Made by a program: the position numbers and the translations under genes. Under the pieces are notes generated by a model, which saw nothing but the letters and a program-made list of their open reading frames with translations, had not been told where the DNA came from and searched no databases. A DNA stretch of 64,000 nucleotides from CAIYRG01 sp964494505 (GTDB taxonomy: Bacteria; Pseudomonadota; Alphaproteobacteria; Micropepsales; Micropepsaceae): contig CAZBRO010000001.1 in the NCBI GenBank assembly GCA_964494505.1, positions 310,001 to 374,000 of the forward strand, read 5' to 3'. Positions 52,152-61,065 of this stretch are shown one piece after another; the first letter of the stretch is position 1, and every line of letters starts with the position of its first letter.

Positions 52152-52472
52152 ATGACAAAGCTCCTTCTTATGAGCCCACCCGAACGAGAGGACACCACCC
52201 GCCAGCGGCCGGTCCTGTCCTGGACAGTCTTCGGTTTTCTGGTCTTGTTTGCCGGCGTGCTCGGCTTCGGCGGCGACACGGTGCAACAGGCGATCGCGCG
52301 TTTCGCCGCGAATCTCGCTTTCCGCTGGGAACAGCACGCGAATGTGCCGGCATCTCTGACGCCAGGAGATTGGGTGTCTTTGCGCGGCGGTAATTCCCGG
52401 GAAGCGGCAACCGACCCGGCAACCACGGTAAATTACACCGCACAGCCGCTCCGAAAGAGCCTCCGTCACTAA
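52152..52472 (+). CDS. Small single-pass membrane protein, hypothetical
   Basis: 106-residue reading frame. One clear hydrophobic helix (about 23-42, VLSWTVFGFLVLFAGVLGFG) follows a charged, Arg-containing N-terminus; the rest is polar without a recognisable motif. The ATG at 52152 is the first plausible start; a longer upstream reading in the same frame is Arg-rich and unlikely. It converges on trpE. I do not recognise a family. The region 51979-52151 shows nothing certain. Confidence 0.45.
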   Translation: MTKLLLMSPPEREDTTRQRPVLSWTVFGFLVLFAGVLGFGGDTVQQAIARFAANLAFRWEQHANVPASLTPGDWVSLRGGNSREAATDPATTVNYTAQPLRKSLRH

Positions 52473-52567
52473 GGTCGTGGCGCGTCCCGGAGGGCGACCC
52501 TTCCATCAGGTCGGGACAATTCGCGGACAGATCGGCGTGACCGCGAGTTGCGGCGAGCGCTTTCTTG

Positions 52568-54088
52568 TTACTGTCCCCGCTTCGGGGTGGACGCGTAGCG
52601 CACGGCTTCGTCGGCGGCCGCCATCAGCGCCTTTGCCTTGTTGACCGTCTCCTGGAATTCGGCCTCCGGATCGGAATCGGCCACCACGCCGCCGCCGGCC
52701 TGCACATACATCATGCCGTCCTTCACCACCGCCGTGCGCAGCACGATGCAGGTGTCCATCGTGCCGTTGGCCGCGAAATAGCCGACGGCGCCCGCATAGA
52801 CGCCGCGCTTTTCCTTTTCGAGTTCGTCGATGATTTCCATCGCGCGCACCTTGGGCGCGCCCGAAAGAGTCCCCGCTGGAAAGCCCGCCACCAGCGCATC
52901 GACCGCATCGAAGCCCTCGCGGATCACACCCTCCACATTCGAGACCAGATGCATCACATGGGAATAGCGCTCGATGAAGAATTGATCGGTTACCCTCACG
53001 GTGCCGATTTGGGCGACGCGACCTACATCGTTGCGCCCCAGATCGAGCAGCATCAGATGTTCGGCGCGTTCCTTCGGATCGGCCATCAATTCCGCGGCCA
53101 ATTGCTTGTCTTCCTCCGGTGTCGTCCCGCGCGGCCGCGTGCCCGCAATCGGGCGAATGGTCACTTTGGAATCCCGTAGCCGGACGAGAATCTCCGGGCT
53201 CGAACCGACGATGGCGAATCCCGGAAAATTCAGAAAATACAGAAACGGCGAGGGGTTCAGCCGCCGCAGCGCCCGATAGAGCGCAAACGGGGGCAGCGAA
53301 AATGTGCGCCTGAAACGCTGGCTCGGCACCACCTGGAAAATGTCGCCGGCGCGAATGTATTCCTTCGCCTTCTCGACAATCGCCAGATATTCCGCGTGGC
53401 TGGTGTTCGACTCGGCCGGCCCCAGCACCGCGTTCACATCCGGCGCAGACGATGGAACGCCGGCGCGCTCCAGATCGGACACCGTGTCCTGCAGGCGCTC
53501 GGCCGCGCGTGCATAGGCCGCCCGTGCCGACACGCCTGATTCCGGCCAGACCGGAGTCACCACCGTGATCTCGTCGCGGATGTTGTCGAAGATGGCCGTG
53601 ACGGTGGGCCGCAGCATGATCGCTTCGGGAAGCTGCAGCACATCCGGAGGCGCGGCGGGCAGCCGTTCCATCTGGCGCACGAGGTCGTAGCCGAGAAAGC
53701 CGAACACGCCCACCGCCATCGGCGGCAGTTCTGGCGGCAGCGTCATCTCGGCTTCTTTCACCAGCCGCTTCAGCGCGGCGAGCGGCGTGCCGCCGTCTTC
53801 GTCGGGCACGAAGCGGCTGGCATCGGCACGTGCACTGCGGTTGATCTCGGCCTTTCCATCGCGGCAGCGCCAGATTACGTCCGGCTTCAACCCGATGATG
53901 GAATAGCGTCCGCGGGTTTCCCCGCCCTGAACGCTCTCCAACAGGAATGCGTTTTCGCTGCCCTCGGCAAGCTTCAGGAATGCCGAAACCGGTGTTTCGA
54001 GGTCGGCGATCAGCCGAACGTAAAGAGCGCTCGGGCGACCCTCCTCATAAGCGGACGCAAAAGCGGAGTAACCGGGCGCGATATCCAT
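52568..54088 (-). CDS. trpE: Anthranilate synthase component I
   Basis: 506-residue chorismate-using subunit that pairs with TrpG. The N-terminal tryptophan-feedback region includes LLESVQGGE, and the catalytic domain carries IFQVVPSQRF, PSPFLYFLNF, RPIAGTRPRG, LDLGRNDVGRV, and AGTLSGAPKVRAMEIIDELE. It follows ppiD by 12 bases on the same strand, a pairing seen in other Alphaproteobacteria. It is separated from trpG by two forward genes. Confidence 0.97.
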   Translation of the reverse strand: MDIAPGYSAFASAYEEGRPSALYVRLIADLETPVSAFLKLAEGSENAFLLESVQGGETRGRYSIIGLKPDVIWRCRDGKAEINRSARADASRFVPDEDGGTPLAALKRLVKEAEMTLPPELPPMAVGVFGFLGYDLVRQMERLPAAPPDVLQLPEAIMLRPTVTAIFDNIRDEITVVTPVWPESGVSARAAYARAAERLQDTVSDLERAGVPSSAPDVNAVLGPAESNTSHAEYLAIVEKAKEYIRAGDIFQVVPSQRFRRTFSLPPFALYRALRRLNPSPFLYFLNFPGFAIVGSSPEILVRLRDSKVTIRPIAGTRPRGTTPEEDKQLAAELMADPKERAEHLMLLDLGRNDVGRVAQIGTVRVTDQFFIERYSHVMHLVSNVEGVIREGFDAVDALVAGFPAGTLSGAPKVRAMEIIDELEKEKRGVYAGAVGYFAANGTMDTCIVLRTAVVKDGMMYVQAGGGVVADSDPEAEFQETVNKAKALMAAADEAVRYASTPKRGQ

Positions 54089-54100
54089 ACAGGTCCGAAC

Positions 54101-55990
54101 TTATTGCTGCGTGTCGCCAAGGACGCGCTGCACGGTCTCCGGATGAACGGTGACCCCGGCCACCTTCTTCGCGGCGGCCGCAAGCGAATCAATCGCGGTC
54201 AGACTCAATTGCTGCGAGGCCGATCTGCGGAAGGCCAAATAATCCGCGCTCGAAAGATCGGGCTCCGGATGGACCACCTTCACCACGCGGGCTATCACCA
54301 TGCCGTTGCCCTTGCCGGCCGCGCCCGTGACGAAAGTCCCGGCTGGCGCCCCGAACAATTGCTGCAAAAGCTGCGGCGAGAACACGTCGCTCATTTCGCC
54401 GCGCTTCATGGCGGCGCCGGTTACCGGCGCATGCCCAAGGGCTTTGCCGGCTTCGGCCAGACTTCCCGATTTCATCGCCTGATCGGCCAATGCCCTGATC
54501 TTGTCCTGCAGCAATTTTGTCCTGGCTTCGGCGATGAAGCCTTCCTTGACCTCCTCGCGCACCGAATCGAGCGGCCGCACGGCGGGGGGCGTAACTCCAT
54601 TCACCTTGACCGCGAAATATTGGCCGTCTTCGCTCTGGAACAGATCGCTGTCCTCGCCGCTCTCGGTTTGGAAGACCTGGTCCAGTAATTGCGGCACTTT
54701 GGGCATGTCGGCGTCGGTCTTCTCCGGCGTCTTGCCCTGGCGGTCGACGGCGGCAACCTTGTGCACCGTCAGGCCCTGCTTCATCGCCGCGTCCTCCAAC
54801 GAGGTACCGCTGCCGCGCACGTCTTCGAATTTGTTGGCGATCTCGGTCAGCTTGGCGCCGGTGCGCGCCTTGACGAGAGTGGCTTTGATCTCATCCTTCA
54901 CCTGGTCGAAGCTTTTCATCTCGCCGGGAACCACCTTGGCGGCATGCAAGATCACCCAGCCGAAGGGGCCTTGGACCGGCCCCGTCACGCCATCCTGGGG
55001 CACCGCAAACACGGCGGCCGAAAGCTTGGGATCGAGTCCGTTGGCCGCAAACGTGCCGAGCTTCAAATCCGGATCCTTCAATCCACGTTCCTTAGCGAGG
55101 GCCGCGAAATCCGCCGCCGTCTTGATTCGCATCGCGGCCGTCTCGGCGTCCTGCTGGCTGGGAAAGACGATCTGCTCAACGTCGCGCTGCTCGGGCTTGT
55201 CGTAATCGGCCTTGTGCGCGTCATATTCGGCCTTCAGATCGGCGTCGGAGACCTGGATTTCTCCGCTCACCTGGTCGGGTGAAATCTGCACGAAATCGAA
55301 GGAGCGGTATTCGGGCGAGCTGAACTGGGCGGCATGGGCCTTGTGGTAGGCTTCGAGCTGGGCCTGCGTGGGCTCGGGCACCTGGCCCGCTTCATCGGGT
55401 GTCACCACCAGATATTCCGGCACCCGCTGCTCGTTGACGAAATCGTAGAGCAGCCGCGTCAGACCGGGGGGAGCGGCAACGCCGTCGCTGACTGCATCCA
55501 GCAATTGCTCGCGCGCGAGGTCCTTGGCGGTTTCGGCGACGAAAGCTTCTTCGGAAAGGCCGTTGTCCTGCAGCGTGCGCTGGAACAGGCCGGGATCGAA
55601 GGCGCCGCCTGCGCCGCGGAACGCCTGATTGGTTCGGATTTGCGCGGCGATCGTATCGCGCGAAGCGGTGAGGCCGAGCTTGCTGACCTCTTCGTCCAGG
55701 GCGGCGCGGCTGATCACGGTGTCGAGCACATTCTTGTCGAGCCCGATGGCTTTTGCCTGCTCCATGGTCATCTGGTTCTGCGTTTGCTGCGAAAGCTGGC
55801 GCATCTGATTCTTCATCTGCAGGTCGTAATCGGCCGCGGAAATTTCCTGGTGGCCGACTTCGGCGACCACGTTGTCGCTGCCGCCGCGGAAGATGTCGGC
55901 GACACCCCAAAGTGCAAAGGCCAGCACCAGCACGCCGATGATGACGGAGGCGACCCAGGATTTGGAGGCGACGCGAAGCTGTTGGAGCAT
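54101..55990 (-). CDS. ppiD: Peptidyl-prolyl isomerase PpiD (SurA/PpiD family)
   Basis: 629-residue inner-membrane-anchored periplasmic chaperone that helps newly exported outer-membrane proteins fold. The N-terminal MLQQLRVASKSW precedes one transmembrane helix (about 14-32), then a SurA-like helical domain (about 40-200, EISAADYDLQMKNQMRQ) and a parvulin/PpiC-like domain (about 245-365, VPQDGVTGPVQGPFGWVILH). The start at 55990 is chosen for the conserved N-terminus; a 20-residue longer form is possible. It is upstream of trpE and divergent from tpiA. Confidence 0.92.
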   Translation of the reverse strand: MLQQLRVASKSWVASVIIGVLVLAFALWGVADIFRGGSDNVVAEVGHQEISAADYDLQMKNQMRQLSQQTQNQMTMEQAKAIGLDKNVLDTVISRAALDEEVSKLGLTASRDTIAAQIRTNQAFRGAGGAFDPGLFQRTLQDNGLSEEAFVAETAKDLAREQLLDAVSDGVAAPPGLTRLLYDFVNEQRVPEYLVVTPDEAGQVPEPTQAQLEAYHKAHAAQFSSPEYRSFDFVQISPDQVSGEIQVSDADLKAEYDAHKADYDKPEQRDVEQIVFPSQQDAETAAMRIKTAADFAALAKERGLKDPDLKLGTFAANGLDPKLSAAVFAVPQDGVTGPVQGPFGWVILHAAKVVPGEMKSFDQVKDEIKATLVKARTGAKLTEIANKFEDVRGSGTSLEDAAMKQGLTVHKVAAVDRQGKTPEKTDADMPKVPQLLDQVFQTESGEDSDLFQSEDGQYFAVKVNGVTPPAVRPLDSVREEVKEGFIAEARTKLLQDKIRALADQAMKSGSLAEAGKALGHAPVTGAAMKRGEMSDVFSPQLLQQLFGAPAGTFVTGAAGKGNGMVIARVVKVVHPEPDLSSADYLAFRRSASQQLSLTAIDSLAAAAKKVAGVTVHPETVQRVLGDTQQ

Positions 55991-56103
55991 GGCAAAACCA
56001 AATGGTTTCAAAGGGCCGCGGATGATAGGGAGAGGGCGGTTACGCGGCAAGACTTTCCGCCAAGGAGATGGGCTGGCCGTCTTGAGGGGTCAAACGGGCG
56101 AAT

Positions 56104-56859
56104 ATGGGTCAAGACATGCGCATGCTGTTGGCGGGCAATTGGAAAATGAACGGGCTCAAGGCGGCTTTGAGCGAGATCCGCGCGCTCAAACGCGCCCTTG
56201 CCGATAAACCGGCGCCAGGCGATGTGCTCGTTTGCCCGCCTGCCACCCTCATTGCCGATGCGGTGAAGGCCGCCGAAGGCTCAGCCATCGCCATAGGCGG
56301 CCAGGATTGCCATGCCCTGGCCTCGGGCGCCTATACGGGCGACATTTCGGCCGAGATGCTGCGCGATGCGGGGGCCACCGCCGTCATTCTCGGCCATTCC
56401 GAGCGCCGCCAATATCACGGCGAAACCAACCTCATTGTCGCCGGCAAGCTCAAGGCCGCCCGCCGCGCCGGTCTGACCGCGATCCTCTGCGTGGGTGAAA
56501 GCGATAAAGAGCGCGATTCCGGCCGTGCCGTTTCGATCGTCACCCAGCAGCTGCAGGCCAGCATCCCGCCCGACATCGAAGCCTCCGACCTCGTCGTCGC
56601 CTATGAGCCCATCTGGGCGATCGGCACCGGGCGTAACGCCAAGTCCGCCGAAATCGCAGACATGCACGATGCGATCCGTGCCGTGCTTGCCGAGCGATTC
56701 GCCGGAGCGGGGGTTCGCATTCTTTATGGCGGCTCGGTCAAGCCCGATAACGCGGCCGAGATTCTCTCGGTGAAGAATGTTGACGGCGCCCTCATTGGGG
56801 GAGCGAGCCTGAAAGCCGCCGATTTCCTCGCCATCATCCTGGCCGCCCCCAAAAGATGA
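56104..56859 (+). CDS. tpiA: Triosephosphate isomerase
   Basis: 251-residue TIM-barrel glycolytic enzyme. The catalytic lysine is in LLAGNWKMNG, the histidine in VILGHSERRQYHGE, and the glutamate in VAYEPIWAIGTGRNA; the phosphate-binding LYGGSVKPDNA is intact. Start is ATG 56104; ATG 56116 would also be in frame. It is divergent from ppiD. Confidence 0.97.
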   Translation: MGQDMRMLLAGNWKMNGLKAALSEIRALKRALADKPAPGDVLVCPPATLIADAVKAAEGSAIAIGGQDCHALASGAYTGDISAEMLRDAGATAVILGHSERRQYHGETNLIVAGKLKAARRAGLTAILCVGESDKERDSGRAVSIVTQQLQASIPPDIEASDLVVAYEPIWAIGTGRNAKSAEIADMHDAIRAVLAERFAGAGVRILYGGSVKPDNAAEILSVKNVDGALIGGASLKAADFLAIILAAPKR

Positions 56860-56984
56860 ATCGGCCGTAGCGAAACATCCTTTCCGACATTCAAACAGGT
56901 TCGGACAATTGCGCTCAGTTCGCCGCACGCCCTCTTAAAGCGGGTCATGCTAGTGGCTTTTCTTCATCGAAGGGCCCTGAGCGC

Positions 56985-57959
56985 ATGATTACAAGACGGC
57001 TTTGCGAAACGGCGGAAATGCTTGTTTACGATCCTGTCGCGTCCAACCGCAACGCGACGCGGGCGTCGCTCCATTCGCTGGGCTTCCGCAGGGTGGAAAC
57101 CTGCCCCTCGCTCGATGTCCTCTCCAACCGCTTGCGTAGCCGCTGCCCTGATTTGCTCCTCGTCGAGGTGGCGGGCGCGGAAGCCGAAGCCTGTGCTCTG
57201 ATCCAGGCGCTCAGGCAGGGTCATCTCGGCGATAATCCGTTTGCGGTGGTGATCGTCACGACCTGGCGGCGCGATGGCTCCATCGTCACGCAGGTGCTCA
57301 ATTCCGGCGCCGACGATCTGGTGGCCCGCCCGATATCCACCACCATGCTGGGCGAACGCATCCGGCTCATTACCGACCGCCGCAAGGGTTTCGTGGTGAC
57401 CTCCGACTATATCGGCCCTGACCGCCGGCGGAACGCCCGCAGCGGAGGCGCTTCAGCGGAGTGCATCGAAATCCCCAACCCGCTGAGGATCAGGAGCATG
57501 GACTCCGTTTCGGAGGAGGAAGCCGAGCGCCAGATCGTGGAAAGCGTCGAGCTTGGCAAGCTGAAGGTCAACATCGAAAAGGTTCGCCGCGACGCGGTGC
57601 AGCTCTGCCTGCAATGGCGGATGCTGGAACAGCGGACGCCGGGCGCCCGCGATTTCTGCGAAATCCTGCCGCGCATAGAGCGGATCGCCGGGGAGATGAA
57701 GCGGCGCGCGGGGGCTGCCGACCAGACAGGGGCCGAGGAGTGGTGCACCGCCGTCATCGAATCCGTTCAGGCCTTGGCCCAAATCGCGGCCAAGGGCGGA
57801 GAATCCGGCGATGGGGCCGATTACCGGCCGCGGCTCAGCCTGCTCGCGCACTCGGCGCTGACGCTCGGCCAGATGTACGCGGCCGAAGAGGTGGCGCCCG
57901 CCCGTCTGGTCGAGCTCGATCAGCTGGTGGCGCGCCGGAGCGCTCGCTCTGCCGCCTAG
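56985..57959 (+). CDS. Pseudo-receiver domain protein with C-terminal helical region
   Basis: 324-residue protein. Residues 11-125 follow a CheY-like receiver: D16 in LVYDP, hydrophobic strand DLLLVEV, T92/T93 in VIVTTW, and GADDLVARPI. The phosphoacceptor position is E61 instead of Asp and the conserved lysine is R115, so ordinary phosphorylation is not expected; a glutamate here may mimic the active state. After IGPDRRR (about 143-149) comes a mostly helical region (about 170-315) with no family I recognise. It has no output DNA-binding domain. It stands alone between tpiA and secG. Confidence 0.75.
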   Translation: MITRRLCETAEMLVYDPVASNRNATRASLHSLGFRRVETCPSLDVLSNRLRSRCPDLLLVEVAGAEAEACALIQALRQGHLGDNPFAVVIVTTWRRDGSIVTQVLNSGADDLVARPISTTMLGERIRLITDRRKGFVVTSDYIGPDRRRNARSGGASAECIEIPNPLRIRSMDSVSEEEAERQIVESVELGKLKVNIEKVRRDAVQLCLQWRMLEQRTPGARDFCEILPRIERIAGEMKRRAGAADQTGAEEWCTAVIESVQALAQIAAKGGESGDGADYRPRLSLLAHSALTLGQMYAAEEVAPARLVELDQLVARRSARSAA

Positions 57960-57993
57960 GCCGGCGCCAGCGGATGGCGGAAATTACGGGTCG

Positions 57994-58050
57994 GGAATCG
58001 CAAAAAATCGTTGCAATTTCAGTCGCTTCCGATTTCCGGCTTGCGATTTC
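57994..58050 (+). repeat. Imperfect inverted repeat before secG
   Basis: GGAATCGCAA near 57994 is mirrored by TTGCGATTTCC near 58042, one base from perfect. GATTTCCG also recurs as short direct repeats at about 58028-58055. This AT-richer patch lies in the 173-base spacer between the pseudo-receiver stop and secG. It might be a terminator-like hairpin or a small repeated element. Confidence 0.4.
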
Positions 58051-58132
58051 CGATTTCTGTTGACGGATTTCAGTTGACGCGGGGCTTCGGCGCATCGATA
58101 TCCCCTCCCTCCAGGAACCGGTCCGGCAGCCC

Positions 58133-58552
58133 ATGCAAGCAGTCCTCATCATCATTCACCTTATCGTCGCGATGGCGCTGATCTGCGTGATCCTTCTGCA
58201 GCGCTCCGAAGGCGGCGCGCTGGGCATGGGGGGCGGGGGCTCGGGATTGGGCGGATTGTTCTCGCCCCGGGGCGCTGCCAGCACACTGACGCGGACCACA
58301 GCGATCTTAGGCCTCGTGTTCTTCGCCACCAGCATGACGCTGACGCTGCTGTCGCTTGGGTCGCGTTCGGCGCCCAACTCGATTCTCAATCAGGTAGCGC
58401 CCGGCCAGACCGCGCCAAACGGAACGGCGCCGCCGACTCTTCCGTCGCGGGGGACGGCCCCGCCGGCCCTACCGAGCGCCAATCCCGCGACACCGGCCGC
58501 GCCCGCGGCGCCCGCAGCACCGGCTTTGCCCGCGGTTCCGCCAACCCGCTGA
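58133..58552 (+). CDS. secG: Preprotein translocase subunit SecG
   Basis: 139-residue small subunit of the Sec translocon in the inner membrane. Two helices (about 3-20 and 52-74) flank the conserved LLQRSEGGALGMGGGGSG loop and the LTRTTAILG entry. The C-terminal 55 residues are a Pro/Ala/Thr-rich tail, longer than in E. coli SecG (110 residues) but common in Alphaproteobacteria. It precedes pyrG, the usual neighbour. Confidence 0.95.
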   Translation: MQAVLIIIHLIVAMALICVILLQRSEGGALGMGGGGSGLGGLFSPRGAASTLTRTTAILGLVFFATSMTLTLLSLGSRSAPNSILNQVAPGQTAPNGTAPPTLPSRGTAPPALPSANPATPAAPAAPAAPALPAVPPTR

Positions 58553-58650
58553 GTCGCGCGAAAAAGCAAGCGATCTTCTTCTCATGATTCTATCAGGCCG
58601 CGCGCGAAAGCGCTTGAGCGGGGCTCCTCCTTGAGACATGTTGCAATTCC

Positions 58651-60279
58651 ATGGCGCGGTTGATCTTCATAACCGGCGGCGTGGTCTCTTCCCTGGGAAA
58701 AGGCTTGGCTTCCGCGGCACTTGGCGCGCTTTTGCAAGCGCGCGGGTTTACCGTCCGCCTGCGGAAGCTCGACCCTTACCTCAATGTCGATCCGGGGACG
58801 ATGAGCCCCTATCAGCATGGGGAGGTCTACGTCACCGACGACGGCGCGGAGACCGATCTCGATCTCGGCCATTATGAGCGTTTCACCGGCGTCGCCTCGT
58901 CGAAATCCGACAACGTCACCGCCGGTCGCATCTATCAGGGCATCATCGCGAAAGAACGCCAGGGCGATTATCTCGGCCGCACGGTGCAGGTGATCCCGCA
59001 CGTCACCGACGCCATCAAGGAATTCGTCATGGCGGGGCTGGAGGGCGTCGACTTCCTGCTCTGCGAAATCGGCGGAACGGTCGGCGACATTGAGGGGCTG
59101 CCCTTCTTCGAAGCCATTCGCCAACTCGGCAACGACCTTGGGCCGGAGCGTGCCTGCTTCGTGCATCTGACGCTGGTGCCCTACATCACCTCGGCCGGCG
59201 AGCTGAAGACCAAGCCCACCCAGCATTCGGTGAAGGAATTGCGGGGCATCGGCATCCAGCCCGATATCCTGCTCTGCCGCTCCGACATGGAAATTCCGCT
59301 GGAGGACCGCAGGAAGATCGCACTGTTCTGCAATGTGCGCCCGGAGCGCGTGATTCCGGCGATGAATCTGAACACCATCTACAATGCGCCGGCCGCTTAT
59401 CACGCGGGGGGCTTCGATGCTCAGGTGCTCGACGTCTTCGGCATCAAGGATGCGCCGCCCCCCGATCTGTCGCGCTGGCGCTCGGTTGTGGACCGGGTGC
59501 TGAAGCCCGAAGGCGAGGTCAACATCGCCGTCGTCGGCAAATACATGCAGGTCAAGGATTCCTACAAATCGCTGATCGAGGCGCTCATCCATGGCGGGCT
59601 CGCCAACAATGTGCGGGTCAATGTCGAGTGGATCGAATCGGAGATTTTCGAGAAGGACGATGCGGCGGTTTATCTCGAAGACCGCAACGGCATTCTGGTG
59701 CCCGGCGGTTTCGGGGAGCGTGGCACCGAGGGCAAGATCGAGGCGGTGAAATTCGCCAGGGAACGAAAGGTGCCGTTCTTCGGCATCTGCTTTGGCATGC
59801 AGATGGCGGTGATCGAGGCGGCGCGCAATCTCGCAGGCCTCGATGGCGCAGGCTCGACCGAGTTCGGCCAGCCCCGCCACCCGGTGATCGCCCTGATGAC
59901 CGAATGGACCAGGGGCAACGAAGTCGAACGGCGCAATTCCGAAACCGAACTCGGCGGTACCATGCGTCTGGGCGCCTATGACGCGGTGTTGAAGCCGGGG
60001 AGCCGGGTGGCCGAGATCTACGGCTCGATCAACATCAGCGAACGCCACCGGCATCGCTACGAAGTCAACATCGGCTACCGCCGCCAATTGGAAGAACACG
60101 GGCTGGTGTTCTCAGGCCTCTCGCCGGACGGCATATTGCCGGAGATTGTCGAGATTCCGGAGCATCCCTGGTTCGTCGGCGTGCAATTCCATCCCGAGCT
60201 GAAATCCAAGCCCCTCGATCCGCACCCGCTGTTCGCGTCCTTCATCGGCGCCGCAGTACAGCAGAGCCGGTTGGTTTGA
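58651..60279 (+). CDS. pyrG: CTP synthase
   Basis: 542-residue enzyme making CTP from UTP, ATP and glutamine. The synthase domain (1-270) begins with the P-loop-like GGVVSSLGKGLASAALG and contains the CTP/UTP region GTVGDIEGLPF; the glutaminase domain (from about 290) has the nucleophile cysteine in FFGICFGMQMAV and VGVQFHPELKS. Full length, intact. kdsA usually follows directly; here a toxin-antitoxin remnant and an RraA-like gene intervene. Confidence 0.97.
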   Translation: MARLIFITGGVVSSLGKGLASAALGALLQARGFTVRLRKLDPYLNVDPGTMSPYQHGEVYVTDDGAETDLDLGHYERFTGVASSKSDNVTAGRIYQGIIAKERQGDYLGRTVQVIPHVTDAIKEFVMAGLEGVDFLLCEIGGTVGDIEGLPFFEAIRQLGNDLGPERACFVHLTLVPYITSAGELKTKPTQHSVKELRGIGIQPDILLCRSDMEIPLEDRRKIALFCNVRPERVIPAMNLNTIYNAPAAYHAGGFDAQVLDVFGIKDAPPPDLSRWRSVVDRVLKPEGEVNIAVVGKYMQVKDSYKSLIEALIHGGLANNVRVNVEWIESEIFEKDDAAVYLEDRNGILVPGGFGERGTEGKIEAVKFARERKVPFFGICFGMQMAVIEAARNLAGLDGAGSTEFGQPRHPVIALMTEWTRGNEVERRNSETELGGTMRLGAYDAVLKPGSRVAEIYGSINISERHRHRYEVNIGYRRQLEEHGLVFSGLSPDGILPEIVEIPEHPWFVGVQFHPELKSKPLDPHPLFASFIGAAVQQSRLV

Positions 60280-60283
60280 TACG

Positions 60284-60583
60284 TTAAGCCGCCCTGAGCG
60301 CCTTCGTTACTGCTTTGGGTGCGCGGTCGATGACCAAAAGATAAGCCCGCGTCGGTCCTTCGGGGACGCGCTTGCCCTGTTCCCAGTGACGCATCGTGTT
60401 CACGCTGAAGCCAAATTGGCCGGCGAATTGCTCTTGCGTCATCTTGAGCTTGGTTCGGATCGCTTTCACATCGATGTCGTGCGGCACGTGGACGCGATAT
60501 TTGTTTGCGTCCAGTTCACCCCGCGCGAAGGCGACGGCTTCTTCCAACCCCCGCCTGATGCTGTCAGCAACTCTTTTACTCAT
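60284..60583 (-). CDS. HTH-type antitoxin (HigA-like)
   Basis: 99-residue DNA-binding antitoxin. The C-terminal half has a Cro/C1 HTH: IRTKLKMTQEQFAGQFGFS, NTMRHWEQGKRVPEGPTRAY. An N-terminal helix (RRGLEEAVAFARGE) is typical of antitoxins paired with RelE/HigB-type toxins in toxin-first order. It is intact and follows a broken toxin gene, whose ancestral stop overlaps this ATG (ATGA). It converges on pyrG with four bases between stops. It may still act as a repressor of its own promoter. Confidence 0.85.
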   Translation of the reverse strand: MSKRVADSIRRGLEEAVAFARGELDANKYRVHVPHDIDVKAIRTKLKMTQEQFAGQFGFSVNTMRHWEQGKRVPEGPTRAYLLVIDRAPKAVTKALRAA

Positions 60584-60888
60584 CGTCTTACCTTTCCGTA
60601 GTTTTCGGCCAAGTGCTTCGTGAGCCGCTTGCGTAAGCTGTCAACACGAAGAGCGGCATATCGGCGCTGTGATGGAAATAGACCACCCGCGCGCCACCAC
60701 GCTTGCCGCGGCCATCAAGTGCCCAGCGCAATTTCCTAACGCCTCCCTTGTCCCCGGGATCACATCGCCGCCAGTGGGCGATGTGCGAGATATCCGACCA
60801 GAGCCGCACGTTCTTCGTCATCAAGAAATCGGCGCGATGCGCTCAGTAATTCTGGAGTCTCAACAATCGTGACGGGAACTTTATTCAT
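60580..60888 (-). pseudogene. Broken RelE/HigB-type toxin gene
   Basis: From ATG 60888 the frame gives a normal toxin N-terminus (NKVPVTIVETPELLSASRRF, then LDDEERAALVGYLAHRPLA) and hits TGA near 60790. The conserved core GGVRKLRWALDGRGKRGG, RVVYFHHSADMPLFVLTAYA continues in another frame. From 60630 the first frame resumes with KRLTKHLAENYGKVRR and a TGA at 60580-60582 overlapping the antitoxin ATG. So two length changes broke the core, the second probably a deletion after TAYA, where relatives have about a dozen extra residues. A functional toxin is unlikely unless these are sequencing errors. Confidence 0.75.
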
Positions 60889-60922
60889 TACGAAATGTAA
60901 TCCATTGGATTAGTCTGGTCAA
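60887..60922 (-). promoter_or_regulatory. Toxin-antitoxin promoter and palindromic operator
   Basis: On the reverse strand a -35 TTGACC (60917-60922) and -10 TACATT (60894-60899) are 17 bases apart. A perfect inverted repeat ATTAC-GAAAT-GTAAT (60887-60901) covers the -10 and touches the toxin start codon. This is the expected position for autoregulation by the HTH antitoxin. Confidence 0.6.
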
Positions 60923-60940
60923 TTCGTTCGGACTTGAAAT

Positions 60941-61030
60941 GCTGAATTCAACCGCGCCCATGACTGCGAGGCCACGGCTACGTTCGACCGCCGGGCCGCC
61001 AAGCTGGACGGATTTACCTGGGTCCGCTAA
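60941..61030 (+). pseudogene. Remnant of a PIN-domain (VapC-like) toxin C-terminus
   Basis: A 29-codon piece ending at TAA 61028-61030 reads AEFNRAHDCEATATFDRRAA then KLDGFTWVR. The cysteine/ATFD/R-A-K-L pattern is that of the last strand and helix of VapC toxins. A stop codon lies two codons upstream, and with one base added the preceding sequence would continue as a plausible SDFEMLNF. It is too short to be a gene. It stands next to the broken RelE toxin, suggesting a decaying toxin-antitoxin island. Confidence 0.45.
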
Positions 61031-61065
61031 GTCCTGTCCCTCAAAATGAGGCCTGAGACCCGGCG

